Shown here: positions 36,451-45,574 of the stretch, piece after piece
Numbering within the stretch: the first letter of the stretch is position 1
Layout of the letters: each line of letters opens with the position of its first letter
Source of the DNA: Paenibacillus agricola
GTDB taxonomy: Bacteria > Bacillota > Bacilli > Paenibacillales > NBRC-103111
Direction of reading: 5' to 3'
Assembly: GCF_011440305.1 (NCBI RefSeq)
Contig: NZ_JAAOIW010000008.1
Location: 62,001 to 126,000, forward strand
Length of the DNA: 64,000 nucleotides
Program-made: the position numbers and the translations under genes
The notes under the pieces: generated by a model
What the model was told of the DNA's origin: nothing
The model's input: only the letters and a program-made list of their open reading frames with translations
Database searches by the model: none

Positions 36451-37818
36451 ATGAAAAAACAAACATGGACAGGTCTGATCGGCGCAGTTACGGCAGTAAG
36501 TATGCTCGCGGGCTGCTCGGGCGGGGCAACTACACCGGCACCAGCCGCAGCACCGTCAGCCACAAGTCCGGTTACGATTAAGCTGCATACTTTCGGTAAT
36601 GAGGCTAACTATAACTGGAAGCAAACCTTGGCAGCATGGGATGCCAAAAATACCAATATTAAAGTTGATTTAATCGTACTCAGTGAAAAAGGCGATTCGC
36701 AGGAAGCTTCCAAAAAGCTTGACCTTGCTGCTGCTTCTGGAGAACCGATGGATGTACTGATGTTCAGTGACCCTGCCGGTTATGCACAACGTGTTAGCCT
36801 TGGCATGGTGGAACCGATGGATGCTTACATTGCCAAAGATGGCTTCAAAGTCAACGAAGAATATAAAGTAGATACCCAATTAAACGGCAAATATTATGCA
36901 CTGCCAAGTAAATTCAATCCTTGGTATGTATTGTTGAATAAAGACCATTTGACTGAGGCTGGCCTAGAAGTGCCAAAGGAATGGACTTGGGACCAGTTTA
37001 TGGAATATTCCAAGAAGCTCACTAAGGGTGAAGGGGCTACAAAGCGTTATGGCACTTACTTCCACGGTCCGCAAGCTGGCGGTTGGTTGGAATACCTGAA
37101 GCTCGCTATGGCTAATCAACCGGAGAATACCGAATATGTGAAGGATGACGGTACCTCCAATATCGATACACCCAACTTCCGTAAAACGTTAGAAATTCGC
37201 GCTAAGATGGAAAAGGTAGATAAGTCTGCTACACCTTATGCCGATATGCTTTCCCAGAAGCTGCATTACCGCAATCAATTTTTCAACCAGTCCGTCAGTA
37301 TGATCCTAATTGGAAGCTGGATGAATACAGAGCTTGGTGGTACCGAGCAATTCCCATTGAACTTTAATGTAGCAGTTGCTCCTTATCCGAAGAATGCTGC
37401 GGGCGATGAGGGTGGTTTTACACCTGTAACTACCGACTATGTATCCATCGCGGCCAGTTCCAAAAATAAAGAAGCGGCTTATCAATTTATTCGCTGGTAC
37501 ACCACAGATGGGCAAATTGCACAAGCCAAAAACGTACCTGCCTGGAACAAAGTCAAGGCCGAAGATTTAAGCAAAATTATTGATACCACATTGGCAGCTA
37601 CTAAAAGTCCGGAGAAGGTCGATAAAGTTTCATTAAACACTGTACTTTCCCAAGCCAAATCATCCAGAATCATTCCGCCAGTTTCCTATCAGGCTGAAAT
37701 TTTCAAAGCAGTTAACGAGGAATACGAGCAATTCATCTTCGACAAGCAAGACCTAGATACTACCGTTAAAAAGACCAAAGAGCGTGTTGATAAAATTATT
37801 GCTGCCAACAAAAAGTAA
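36451..37818 (+). CDS. Sugar-binding lipoprotein (module E)
   Basis: A 455-residue extracellular solute-binding protein with lipobox SMLAGC followed by a Gly/Ala/Pro linker. The mature start VTIKLHTFGNEANYNWKQTLAAW fits the family. It lies after the two permeases and is expected to be more highly expressed than they are because of its own control region. The kinase gene follows after 120 bp. The ligand is unknown. Confidence 0.9.
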   Translation: MKKQTWTGLIGAVTAVSMLAGCSGGATTPAPAAAPSATSPVTIKLHTFGNEANYNWKQTLAAWDAKNTNIKVDLIVLSEKGDSQEASKKLDLAAASGEPMDVLMFSDPAGYAQRVSLGMVEPMDAYIAKDGFKVNEEYKVDTQLNGKYYALPSKFNPWYVLLNKDHLTEAGLEVPKEWTWDQFMEYSKKLTKGEGATKRYGTYFHGPQAGGWLEYLKLAMANQPENTEYVKDDGTSNIDTPNFRKTLEIRAKMEKVDKSATPYADMLSQKLHYRNQFFNQSVSMILIGSWMNTELGGTEQFPLNFNVAVAPYPKNAAGDEGGFTPVTTDYVSIAASSKNKEAAYQFIRWYTTDGQIAQAKNVPAWNKVKAEDLSKIIDTTLAATKSPEKVDKVSLNTVLSQAKSSRIIPPVSYQAEIFKAVNEEYEQFIFDKQDLDTTVKKTKERVDKIIAANKK

Positions 37819-37938
37819 GAGAGTGTTATAATTGAACCATCAGGGGTGCAGGATCCAACTGCACCTTCTTTTTTCGATTATAAGGAAATATTTATGAAGT
37901 CAGTTTTCCTACGGAAAACTTTAAGGAGGACAAGCAAC

Positions 37939-39771
37939 ATGTGGGTTCGGCTGCTCCGCTCTTTACGTTCTTTCCGCTTTAAGCTGATGATTGCAGCACT
38001 TACCTGTACGTTAATTCCTACCCTTATTTCTTTGACGATCCACAATGATTTAACCCGGGACGCCATGAAGGAGCAGGCGGTCACGAATGCGCAAGAGACC
38101 TTGCTGCTCGTCGACGGTTATGTAACGAACCTGCTAAAGCACATGCTTTATATTACGAATTACGTGCAGAATGATATTGAAATGAACACCATTCTCAAAG
38201 AAGTAGCGGCGGGCAAGCAATATGAGGGACCCGATGCGGAATACCGCAAATTTTATGATACAACCCGAGTCATTGAAAAACTAGATACGATCACAGGCGT
38301 TGGCGGCGAACCGGCTTATGTGACGATTATATTGCCAGATGGCACTTATTACGCCAATTATTCACTGCATGACTATAATCCCATCCATATGCTCAAGGAA
38401 CCCTGGTTTGGACAATTAAATAATTTATATGGCTACCAGTCCTATTGGATCGGTACGACTCCAACAATGTTCTATAACGAGCAAAACAGAAACCCTTACC
38501 AAATCTCAGTTGCCCGGACATTACGGGGTGAGGGGCTTAAAATATACGGTTATGTGATCGTGACGATTATGGAAAACCAGGTGAACCAGAGCTTCGAAAG
38601 CCTTGCTCTCGGCCAGGAAATGATGCTGCTGGACACATCAAATACGATTCTTTCGCACAAGGATAGTGCGCGAATCGGGCAGCCCTTCCCGGTCACTGCA
38701 TCAGCCCAGGAGCAGCAGAAATCGTCGGATATCGTTAAGGTCGATAATGTCGATTACTTGATTTCCCAGCACCCGCTATCGCTTACAGGCTGGAAGCTCG
38801 TGACGCTCATTCCTTATGAACAAGCCATATTTAAAATTAGTTCGATTTTCAACAGGGTCTTATTTTTTCAGCTGATTGCTTTTATTTTGTTTATGTTTAT
38901 TTTGCTATATGTGCTGCGTGCTTTTACGAAGCCGATCATGAAGCTTAGGAAGGTCGTTGAAACCGTCGAGCGTGGCAATTTGGAGGTGCGCTCGCATATT
39001 CGGAGGGGTGATGAGATTGGTTATCTCGGCGAAGCGTTTGACCATATGCTGGAGCGTGTCAAAGGGATGATCGCTGAGGTCAACCAGACGCAGACCCGTA
39101 AGCGTAATGCCGAGCTTGCGATGCTGCAAGCGCAGATCAATCCACACTTCCTGTTTAATGTGCTGAACTCGATCCGCATGAAGGTGATGGGCAAGGGGGA
39201 CAAAGAGAGCGCTGAGATGATCAGCTCACTCTCCAAACTGCTCCGGCTAACGATTAGCCAGGACAAAGGCATGATTCACTTCCATGAAGAGATGGAAATC
39301 GTGATGGATTACGTCAAGCTAATGAATATGCGGCAAAAAGAGAAGGTGCAGCTGGAGGTCGACGTTCCCAAGGATGCGTTCATGATCCAGGTACCGAGGT
39401 TTTTCCTCCAGCCTGTTATTGAGAATGCACTGCTCCATGGGCTGCATCAAAGTGCCGGATCCATTCGGATTCAAGCCCAAGTCCTGGAGGAGCGGTTCGT
39501 CATTACTATCGAGGATAGCGGGCAAGGGATGGATGCTGACACACTCCAGGCGCTGCGGCATAATATGACGGCCGGTGAAACCAAAGACGAAGCAGAGACA
39601 GCAGAAGCCGGTAGAAAGCAAGGCTTTTCCGGGATTGGCTTGCCGAATGTGTACGAGCGGATGCGAATGACATTTGGTGATACCTTCGAGATGGCTGTGG
39701 ATAGTAAGCCTGGTGCATGTACACGCGTAACGATGGATATTCCTAGGGAGGTGGGTGAAAGCCATGTATAA
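37939..39771 (+). CDS. YesM-type sensor histidine kinase (module E)
   Basis: A 610-residue membrane kinase. The ATG at 37939 has AAGGAGG nine bases upstream; 31 in-frame codons before it look non-coding. It has spans near residues 14-34 and 300-322, an extracellular sensing region between, a HAMP linker (KPIMKLRKVVETVERGNLE), and His403 in QINPHFLFNVL. The HATPase domain has LQPVIENALLHG and DSGQGMD. Its stop overlaps the start of the regulator gene. Confidence 0.92.
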   Translation: MWVRLLRSLRSFRFKLMIAALTCTLIPTLISLTIHNDLTRDAMKEQAVTNAQETLLLVDGYVTNLLKHMLYITNYVQNDIEMNTILKEVAAGKQYEGPDAEYRKFYDTTRVIEKLDTITGVGGEPAYVTIILPDGTYYANYSLHDYNPIHMLKEPWFGQLNNLYGYQSYWIGTTPTMFYNEQNRNPYQISVARTLRGEGLKIYGYVIVTIMENQVNQSFESLALGQEMMLLDTSNTILSHKDSARIGQPFPVTASAQEQQKSSDIVKVDNVDYLISQHPLSLTGWKLVTLIPYEQAIFKISSIFNRVLFFQLIAFILFMFILLYVLRAFTKPIMKLRKVVETVERGNLEVRSHIRRGDEIGYLGEAFDHMLERVKGMIAEVNQTQTRKRNAELAMLQAQINPHFLFNVLNSIRMKVMGKGDKESAEMISSLSKLLRLTISQDKGMIHFHEEMEIVMDYVKLMNMRQKEKVQLEVDVPKDAFMIQVPRFFLQPVIENALLHGLHQSAGSIRIQAQVLEERFVITIEDSGQGMDADTLQALRHNMTAGETKDEAETAEAGRKQGFSGIGLPNVYERMRMTFGDTFEMAVDSKPGACTRVTMDIPREVGESHV

Positions 39772-41389
39772 AGTGATTCTTGTAGACGATGATTATCCCG
39801 TTCTGGAGTTTTTATCCGCAGCTATAGATTGGGAGCAGCTGGGGTTAACCCTGCAAGGAGTATTTGAGAATGGGCTCAGCGCCTGGGAGCATGCGCAGCA
39901 GGAGATGCCGGATATCCTCATTACCGATATTGGCATGCCGAAGATGGATGGCTTGGAGCTAATCCGGCGCATGAAAGAGCTCAAGCCCAATTTACGGGCC
40001 GGTATCCTCTCCTGCCATAGCGAATTCCATTATGCCCAGCAAGCGTTGAAGCTGCATGTGCAGGACTATTTGCTGAAGGAAACCTTGGATCCGATTGACC
40101 TGCAGAAGCTGCTTGTCCAATTTGTCGAAAGCTTGCAGGCAGAGCGCAGCATCCAGGTGCAGCAGACGAAGCTGCAGCTTACTGTTGACCGGAACAAGGA
40201 GATGGTCAAGGACAGGTTTTTTCGCAGCACGATCCAGCAGCCTATTCTCGACAAGGAGCTTTGGAAGCACGATGCTGAATCCTTTGGCCTGAATATGGGC
40301 AACACCGCCTACCTGCCTGCCATAGGCTTCATTAATAGCTATCGCCCAGCGATGCAACGTTTTGTATCCAGCGATATTTTGCAATTTGCGATTGATAATG
40401 TGGTGGAGGAAGTGGTGCGCACGCAAGCGCCACTGGCTGTCCATTTTGCCTATGGAGACAAAAACAGCTTTTATTTGCATCCCGTCGCTCCGGGCCTTAA
40501 GATCAATGGCTATGACGAGGCTGCCAAGCTGCTCCATCGTGTACAAACTGCATTGAAGCAATCGCTGAAAATTAATGTTTCGTTCATCATTGGCGACCTA
40601 TGCCGCGAGCCCCAAGCGTTCAAGCAAGAGCTAACCCGGCTGATCGCTAATACTGACCAGCGTTTTTATATGGAGGATGGCACCATCACCAAGTACCAGG
40701 AAATCATCTTCGGGCAGGAGGATTTATTCGCTTGGTATGACCAAGCCCGCGAGCAATTCCGTACCTTTATGATGGAGAAAAATAAGGATGCCGTCAGGCC
40801 CACCGTCACCTACTGGATGGATCTGCTGAAGCAGCACCGCTTCGCACCGGACACCATCAAAGATTGGGTGCTGAAGCTGCTGCTGGATTTAAAGCTCAAG
40901 CTGCAATCGATGCAGGACTTCCGTTCCGTCTATACGGTAGATATTATGCACCAGGAAATTATCGAGATCGATTCCTTGGCCGAATTAAAGCAATGGCTGA
41001 TCGACTATTTCCATTCGGTGATGTTTATGGTTGGCGAAATCCTTGATTCCAGCAAAAGAAGTGAAGTGATGGATGCCCGCCAATATGTATCGATGCACCT
41101 AAGCAAGCGGATTTCGCTTGAAGAAGTCGCGGAGCACCTGCATTTGAATCCCAGCTATTTTAGCAGGCTGTTTAAGAAAGAAACCGGCGAAACCTTTATC
41201 GAGTTCGTCAACAAGCTGAAAATCAACCGTGCCAAAGAGCTGCTGGACCAAACCAACCAATCCGCAGGGAAAATTTGCGAGCTGCTCGGTTATGATAACC
41301 AGAGCTATTTCATTAAGCTGTTTAGGGCAAATGTCGGTATGACACCGATGGAGTATAGAGGGTCGAAAAGCGGTAATGCTTCGAAATAA
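39764..41389 (+). CDS. YesN-type AraC response regulator (module E)
   Basis: A 541-residue regulator. The receiver has DD at 8-9 and Asp55 in ITDIGMP. The conserved Lys is followed by Glu (LLKETLD) where most receivers have Pro. A middle region of about 300 residues is followed by the AraC domain (ISLEEVAEHLHLNPSYFSRLFKK and AGKICELLGYDNQSYFIKLFR). The ATG at 39764 lies eight bases inside the kinase gene. The two AAGTCAA-type repeats of module E are its most likely targets. Confidence 0.92.
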   Translation: MYKVILVDDDYPVLEFLSAAIDWEQLGLTLQGVFENGLSAWEHAQQEMPDILITDIGMPKMDGLELIRRMKELKPNLRAGILSCHSEFHYAQQALKLHVQDYLLKETLDPIDLQKLLVQFVESLQAERSIQVQQTKLQLTVDRNKEMVKDRFFRSTIQQPILDKELWKHDAESFGLNMGNTAYLPAIGFINSYRPAMQRFVSSDILQFAIDNVVEEVVRTQAPLAVHFAYGDKNSFYLHPVAPGLKINGYDEAAKLLHRVQTALKQSLKINVSFIIGDLCREPQAFKQELTRLIANTDQRFYMEDGTITKYQEIIFGQEDLFAWYDQAREQFRTFMMEKNKDAVRPTVTYWMDLLKQHRFAPDTIKDWVLKLLLDLKLKLQSMQDFRSVYTVDIMHQEIIEIDSLAELKQWLIDYFHSVMFMVGEILDSSKRSEVMDARQYVSMHLSKRISLEEVAEHLHLNPSYFSRLFKKETGETFIEFVNKLKINRAKELLDQTNQSAGKICELLGYDNQSYFIKLFRANVGMTPMEYRGSKSGNASK

Positions 41390-41417
41390 GCCATTGATAT
41401 AGGTCATATACCACCAG

Positions 41418-41440
41418 CAAGGAGACGCTGCGCGTTTCTT
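41418..41440 (+). terminator. Weak terminator-like hairpin after module E
   Basis: AAGGAGACGC and GCGTTTCTTT pair over a three-base loop with two G:U wobbles. T residues are in the right arm, with only a short U-rich stretch beyond, so efficiency is uncertain. Confidence 0.4.
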
Positions 41441-41516
41441 TGGTTCATCATCTTATATAGTTCAAAAATTGTACCTGTGCTAAAATAAAGATATCTGAAC
41501 CAAAGGTGGATGTCTT

Positions 41517-42254
41517 ATGGAAAACTACGCCAAAATCATGGGAATTCATTTCCCTAAACTTACATTAGATCGCTCTGTAGGAATCGTAAGTAGCATTATT
41601 GAGCAGAAAAAAACGGAGCTGTTTCATGTGGTGACGGTGAATCCAGAAATCACAATGGCTTGCCAAACCGATAGCAGGCTACGTTCCATCGTTGAAGAAG
41701 CAGGTCTCATTACCGCTGACGGGATTGGAATTGTGATGGTTTCCCGTTTAAAAGGCAGCAATCTTCCTGAGCGCGTTACTGGCTATGATATGCTATTAAG
41801 GCTGCTTGAGGCTGGAAACCAGAAGAAATGGTCGTTTTATTTTTTGGGTGCAGATCCTGTAACCAGCGAAAAAGCATATGAGGCCATTAGTAAAACCTAT
41901 CCAAATGTTCTAATCTCGGGAAGGCACCACGGCTTTTTCACTCAGGATGAAGAAGCTGGTCTTGTAGAAGAAATTCACGCAGCAAAACCGGATGTTTTAA
42001 TAGTAGCCCTTGGCGCCCCTTATGCTGAGCGCTGGATTCATAAGTATAAATTAAAGCTGAATGCCAGGATTGCGATTGGCGTCGGGGGCAGCCTGGATGT
42101 TATTGCCGGAAAAGTAAAAGGATCACCAGAAATTTGGAAGAAGCTTAATGTGGAATGGCTGTACAGATTAATTCAGCAGCCCTCAAGATGGCGCAGACAA
42201 TTGATTTTACCCCGCTTCGCTATCAGCGCATTGTTGCATAAAGATAAAAGCTGA
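41517..42254 (+). CDS. tagA: WecG/TagA/CpsF family glycosyltransferase (GT26)
   Basis: A 245-residue GT26 enzyme. In Gram-positives the family transfers N-acetylmannosamine from UDP-ManNAc to undecaprenyl-PP-GlcNAc, building the linkage unit of wall teichoic acid or related polymers. Landmarks are VVTVNPEI, TADGIGIVMVSRL with the likely catalytic Asp, ERVTGYDML, YFLGADP, and ALGAPYAERWI. The C-terminal Arg-rich appendage (YRLIQQPSRWRRQ) is the part that docks TagA to the membrane. It is a single gene between two sugar modules, with AAAGGTGG before the ATG. The exact polymer is not known. Confidence 0.85.
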   Translation: MENYAKIMGIHFPKLTLDRSVGIVSSIIEQKKTELFHVVTVNPEITMACQTDSRLRSIVEEAGLITADGIGIVMVSRLKGSNLPERVTGYDMLLRLLEAGNQKKWSFYFLGADPVTSEKAYEAISKTYPNVLISGRHHGFFTQDEEAGLVEEIHAAKPDVLIVALGAPYAERWIHKYKLKLNARIAIGVGGSLDVIAGKVKGSPEIWKKLNVEWLYRLIQQPSRWRRQLILPRFAISALLHKDKS

Positions 42255-42273
42255 GACGGGCTTAAGTAAAAGC

Positions 42274-42311
42274 AAAAAACCGTTAGCCGTGATCAATGAC
42301 CACACTAACGG
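42274..42311 (-). terminator. Intrinsic terminator of module F
   Basis: CCGTTAG (42280-42286) and CTAACGG (42305-42311) form the base of a stem with a further GTG/CAC inner helix. In the minus RNA it is followed by six T. It may also serve the convergent tagA gene, though no T-run exists on that side. Confidence 0.85.
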
Positions 42312-42331
42312 CTTATGCATATATACCCTGC

Positions 42332-43159
42332 TTACTTCAAACCCGTCGTACTGATACTATCCAATATATACCGACGGAGAAAAATAAAGACGATAAGTAC
42401 CGGTACAATCGATATCAACGATCCTGCGGATACGACGGACAAGTCAATGTTAAAGGACGATTGGAACATCGCGAGACCAAGCTCCATCGTATAAAGCGTC
42501 TTGTCGTTGATGACGATTAATGGCCAGATGAACGAATTCCAAGCTTCGATGAAAGCAAAAATACCGAGTGCACTCATTGGCGGAATACAGAGCGGGAATA
42601 CAATTCGGAGAAAAATCGTCCATTCTGATGCTCCCTCTACCCGTCCGGATTCAATAATTTCATCAGGAATTTGCTGTATAATATTTTGTCGCATAAAGAA
42701 AATCCCGAAGCTCATAACAAAGTACGGCATGAGCAAGCCTAGAAACGTATTGACCAAGCCCAATGTCTGCATCTGCAAATAAAGCGGAATCATGTAAATT
42801 TCAAACGGCACAATGGCCGTCGCCAGAATTAGCGAGAATAATACATTTTTCCCATAGAACTCAAATTTGGCAAATATATACCCTGCCACCGCTGATGTAA
42901 ATACAATACAAAGAGCCGAGATCGAAGCCATCAATAAACTATTCGTAAAGTAAAGATGGAAGGGCGCAGCTTTAAATACGGCCACAAAGTTATCCAGATG
43001 AAACCGTTCCGGCAGGAACACTGGAGGCCATACATTGAGTTCAGGCTGAGTCTTGAAGGCCGTTGTAAACATCCAGAAAAACGGAACCAGCATCACTGCT
43101 GCGCCAATCGTTAATAAAATCACTTTGATAGTGCCTACTACTCCAAGTTTGCGGTCCAT
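42332..43159 (-). CDS. CUT1 permease, MalG/UgpE type (module F)
   Basis: A 275-residue permease ending in ISTTGLK. The EAA loop reads IESGRVEGASEWTIFLRIVFP, with Glu-Gly in place of the usual Asp-Gly. The ATG shares one base with the upstream stop (TAATG). It is the last gene of module F. Confidence 0.92.
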   Translation of the reverse strand: MDRKLGVVGTIKVILLTIGAAVMLVPFFWMFTTAFKTQPELNVWPPVFLPERFHLDNFVAVFKAAPFHLYFTNSLLMASISALCIVFTSAVAGYIFAKFEFYGKNVLFSLILATAIVPFEIYMIPLYLQMQTLGLVNTFLGLLMPYFVMSFGIFFMRQNIIQQIPDEIIESGRVEGASEWTIFLRIVFPLCIPPMSALGIFAFIEAWNSFIWPLIVINDKTLYTMELGLAMFQSSFNIDLSVVSAGSLISIVPVLIVFIFLRRYILDSISTTGLK

Positions 43160-44079
43160 TATTTCATCCCCTTGCTTGAAGTCGTTTTTTCCTTTGCCAA
43201 GCCCATTTGAATAAGCGTCAGCACGAACACAATGGCAAACAAGATAACAGCTTCGGCCGAGGAGTAGCCCATTTTAAAGAATCGGAAGCCGTTTTCAATC
43301 ATGTCGTACACTAACACACGAACCACATATCCTGGCGATCCTTGCACGTCAGAAGCGAGAATATAAATTTGGCTGAAAACATTGTAGCCATGAATTAACG
43401 TAATAACAGAAACAAATACAGTAATTGGCTTCATAATCGGAAGCGTAATATGCCAGAACGCTTTCGCGCCGGTCGCTCCATCAATGGCCGCTGCTTCGTA
43501 GTATTCCTTGGAAATACCCTTCAAGCCTACTAGAAATATAAGCATATTGTATCCGACTGTCTTCCACACGGTGAGCATAATGACGGAGATAATAGCAAGT
43601 GTAGGGTCCAGCAGCCAAGCCTTGGGAGCGATACCAAAAAACGAAATAAAATAGTTCAGCAGTCCACTGTTAGAATCCAGAATCATTTTCCAAACAACCG
43701 TAACAGGAACCATCGGCGTTATAACCGGCAAGAAATAAATCGCCTCGAACCATGATTTGAACTTGATCCTTCTTACTAAAGCATTGGAAATAAGCAGCGC
43801 TAGCGGTACATTGAAAATGAGAATGCCAAAAGCGATTATGGTCGTATTATAAAGTGAAATGAGGAACATATCACTTTGGAAAAGCTCAATGTAATTGTCA
43901 AATCCGATAAATGGTTTATCCATAGATACTAAATCCCAATTAAATAAGCTCATATAAAACGTTTTCAAGATCGGAATGAAGCGTAAGTACGTATATATTA
44001 ACAATATAGGTGTTAACCCCGAGATTACAAACCAATGTGCCTTGCTGAGGCGCTTTTTTCTTTTTACAGTAGCATCCAT
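43159..44079 (-). CDS. CUT1 permease, MalF/UgpA type (module F)
   Basis: A 306-residue permease with a basic N-terminus (KRKKRLSK), six predicted spans and the EAA loop YEAAAIDGATGAKAFWHITLP. It follows the second binding-protein gene after 67 bp and is translationally coupled to its partner. Confidence 0.92.
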   Translation of the reverse strand: MDATVKRKKRLSKAHWFVISGLTPILLIYTYLRFIPILKTFYMSLFNWDLVSMDKPFIGFDNYIELFQSDMFLISLYNTTIIAFGILIFNVPLALLISNALVRRIKFKSWFEAIYFLPVITPMVPVTVVWKMILDSNSGLLNYFISFFGIAPKAWLLDPTLAIISVIMLTVWKTVGYNMLIFLVGLKGISKEYYEAAAIDGATGAKAFWHITLPIMKPITVFVSVITLIHGYNVFSQIYILASDVQGSPGYVVRVLVYDMIENGFRFFKMGYSSAEAVILFAIVFVLTLIQMGLAKEKTTSSKGMK

Positions 44080-44146
44080 ACATTTCTCTCCTTAATAAAA
44101 CATATAAAGGCGGCCTATCACCTAATCTAGATAGGCCCCCCTATTA

Positions 44147-45472
44147 TTACTCGGCCAGATGTCCTGCTTTTTTCAAAATTTCAATCGTTTCTTTCTCAGC
44201 CTCTGCCAATATAGCTTTCATCTTGTCCACATTGCCTACGAGCGAAGGGTCGGTAAAACCTTTATTAGCTAACCGATCTGCAAACTTGGTTTGAAGTTCA
44301 TCGTGCTCTGGAATCGAAGGGTATACCTCCAAATGATTGTATTTAGCAAAGAAGCTTATGAGCTGAGGCGTTTCTTTAAATACATCATCTAGTTTCAAAT
44401 CATCGCGAACCGGATGCCAGCCTGTCATTGTAAGCTGCTGTTTATGATTATCCTGCTCCATTAGAAAGCGGATGAAATCCCACGCCGCTGTTGCTTTATC
44501 TCCTTTGGCGGAATTGGTCACGTAGAAATCTTTTTCCACTACGATATTGGCCGCTGGCAGTGTTGCTGTGCCGTAATCCAAATTGGGAGCCTTTTGCTTG
44601 ATATCCCCGATAACCCATGATTCACGAACCAACATAGCCGTTTTTTCCATTTCGAATGCTTCTGCATCATGCTTGATAACCGGATCATCGGTCTTATATT
44701 TATGCACCATATCTACATACATCTGGAAGGTTTTCAAGCCCGATTCGTTATTGTAATCAGGTTTATACTTGCCGGGGGAAACTTCCTTTAGGAACGTTCC
44801 GCCATTTTGCAATTGCATAACCCAGAACTTCTCGGCAACACCGCTACCACCTCCGGTAAGGCGAAGACTAAGACCGGAACGTTCGACTTTACCGGCTGCG
44901 TCATATTTGGTAAGCTTTTTCGCATATTCCACTAGCTGATCCATCGTTTTTGGAGGCTCGGTCAGACCTGCTTCAGCAAACATCTTTTTATTGTAAAACA
45001 GAGCTGCATTCGCCATCATATGTGGAATTCCGTAGACTGCATTATTGAAGACGGCATCCTTAACCACAACTTCCGGAAAAATCCCGCTTTTCACGAAAGC
45101 AGACAAGTCATCCGGCGCTTTTTGAATCATGTTCGTTTGAACATATCTTAGCGCAAGGCTAGGGTTAACCGAAATAATGTCGGCAGCGCTATTAGAAGGG
45201 ATGGCCGTTGATATCTTCTTTTCGAAATCCTTAAGCGGGAAGGATGAAATGTTAACCTTTACGTTCGGATGCTCTTTCTGGTAGGACTCGGTCATAATCT
45301 TAAACCAAGGATCCAGCTCCGGATAGCCTGTCCATAAGCTGATCTCCACTGGATTCGTAGTTACCTTAGCCGGGGTTGTTGCTGCCGTATTTTCAGCGGG
45401 AGCTTGCTTGGAGCATCCCGCAATAGCCAATGATAATGCAGCTGCTATTAAAGCCATACCTTTGATGTTCAT
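44147..45472 (-). CDS. Sugar-binding lipoprotein 2 (module F, transport-side)
   Basis: A 441-residue extracellular solute-binding protein with lipobox LAIAGC and an Ala/Thr linker. The mature start VEISLWTGYPELDPWFKIMTESYQ fits the family. It directly precedes the two permeases and so is the probable transport receptor of module F, in contrast to the other binding protein next to the kinase. The upstream 102 bp gap contains an inverted repeat. Confidence 0.9.
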   Translation of the reverse strand: MNIKGMALIAAALSLAIAGCSKQAPAENTAATTPAKVTTNPVEISLWTGYPELDPWFKIMTESYQKEHPNVKVNISSFPLKDFEKKISTAIPSNSAADIISVNPSLALRYVQTNMIQKAPDDLSAFVKSGIFPEVVVKDAVFNNAVYGIPHMMANAALFYNKKMFAEAGLTEPPKTMDQLVEYAKKLTKYDAAGKVERSGLSLRLTGGGSGVAEKFWVMQLQNGGTFLKEVSPGKYKPDYNNESGLKTFQMYVDMVHKYKTDDPVIKHDAEAFEMEKTAMLVRESWVIGDIKQKAPNLDYGTATLPAANIVVEKDFYVTNSAKGDKATAAWDFIRFLMEQDNHKQQLTMTGWHPVRDDLKLDDVFKETPQLISFFAKYNHLEVYPSIPEHDELQTKFADRLANKGFTDPSLVGNVDKMKAILAEAEKETIEILKKAGHLAE

Positions 45473-45507
45473 TCTTTATATGTCCCCTTTAACTTGTTAT
45501 TGTCTAC

Positions 45508-45542
45508 ATGAATAAGTGTATGATTTTGTCGAATTTATTCAT
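45508..45542. repeat. Inverted repeat before module F transport genes
   Basis: ATGAATAA (45508-45515) and TTATTCAT (45535-45542) are perfect inverted copies 27 bp apart, 36 bp before the start codon of binding protein 2. It is a candidate regulator site or leader hairpin. Confidence 0.4.
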
Positions 45543-45574
45543 ATAGCAATAATTAAAGGTCTATGTGTAATTTT

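Noticed and set aside
41418-41440. Strong terminator after module E
   Set aside because: The hairpin is real but its T-rich part lies inside the stem, so it is kept only as a weak candidate.
42255-42331. Small gene between tagA and module F
   Set aside because: The interval is filled by the terminator and has no ribosome site or frame of useful length.
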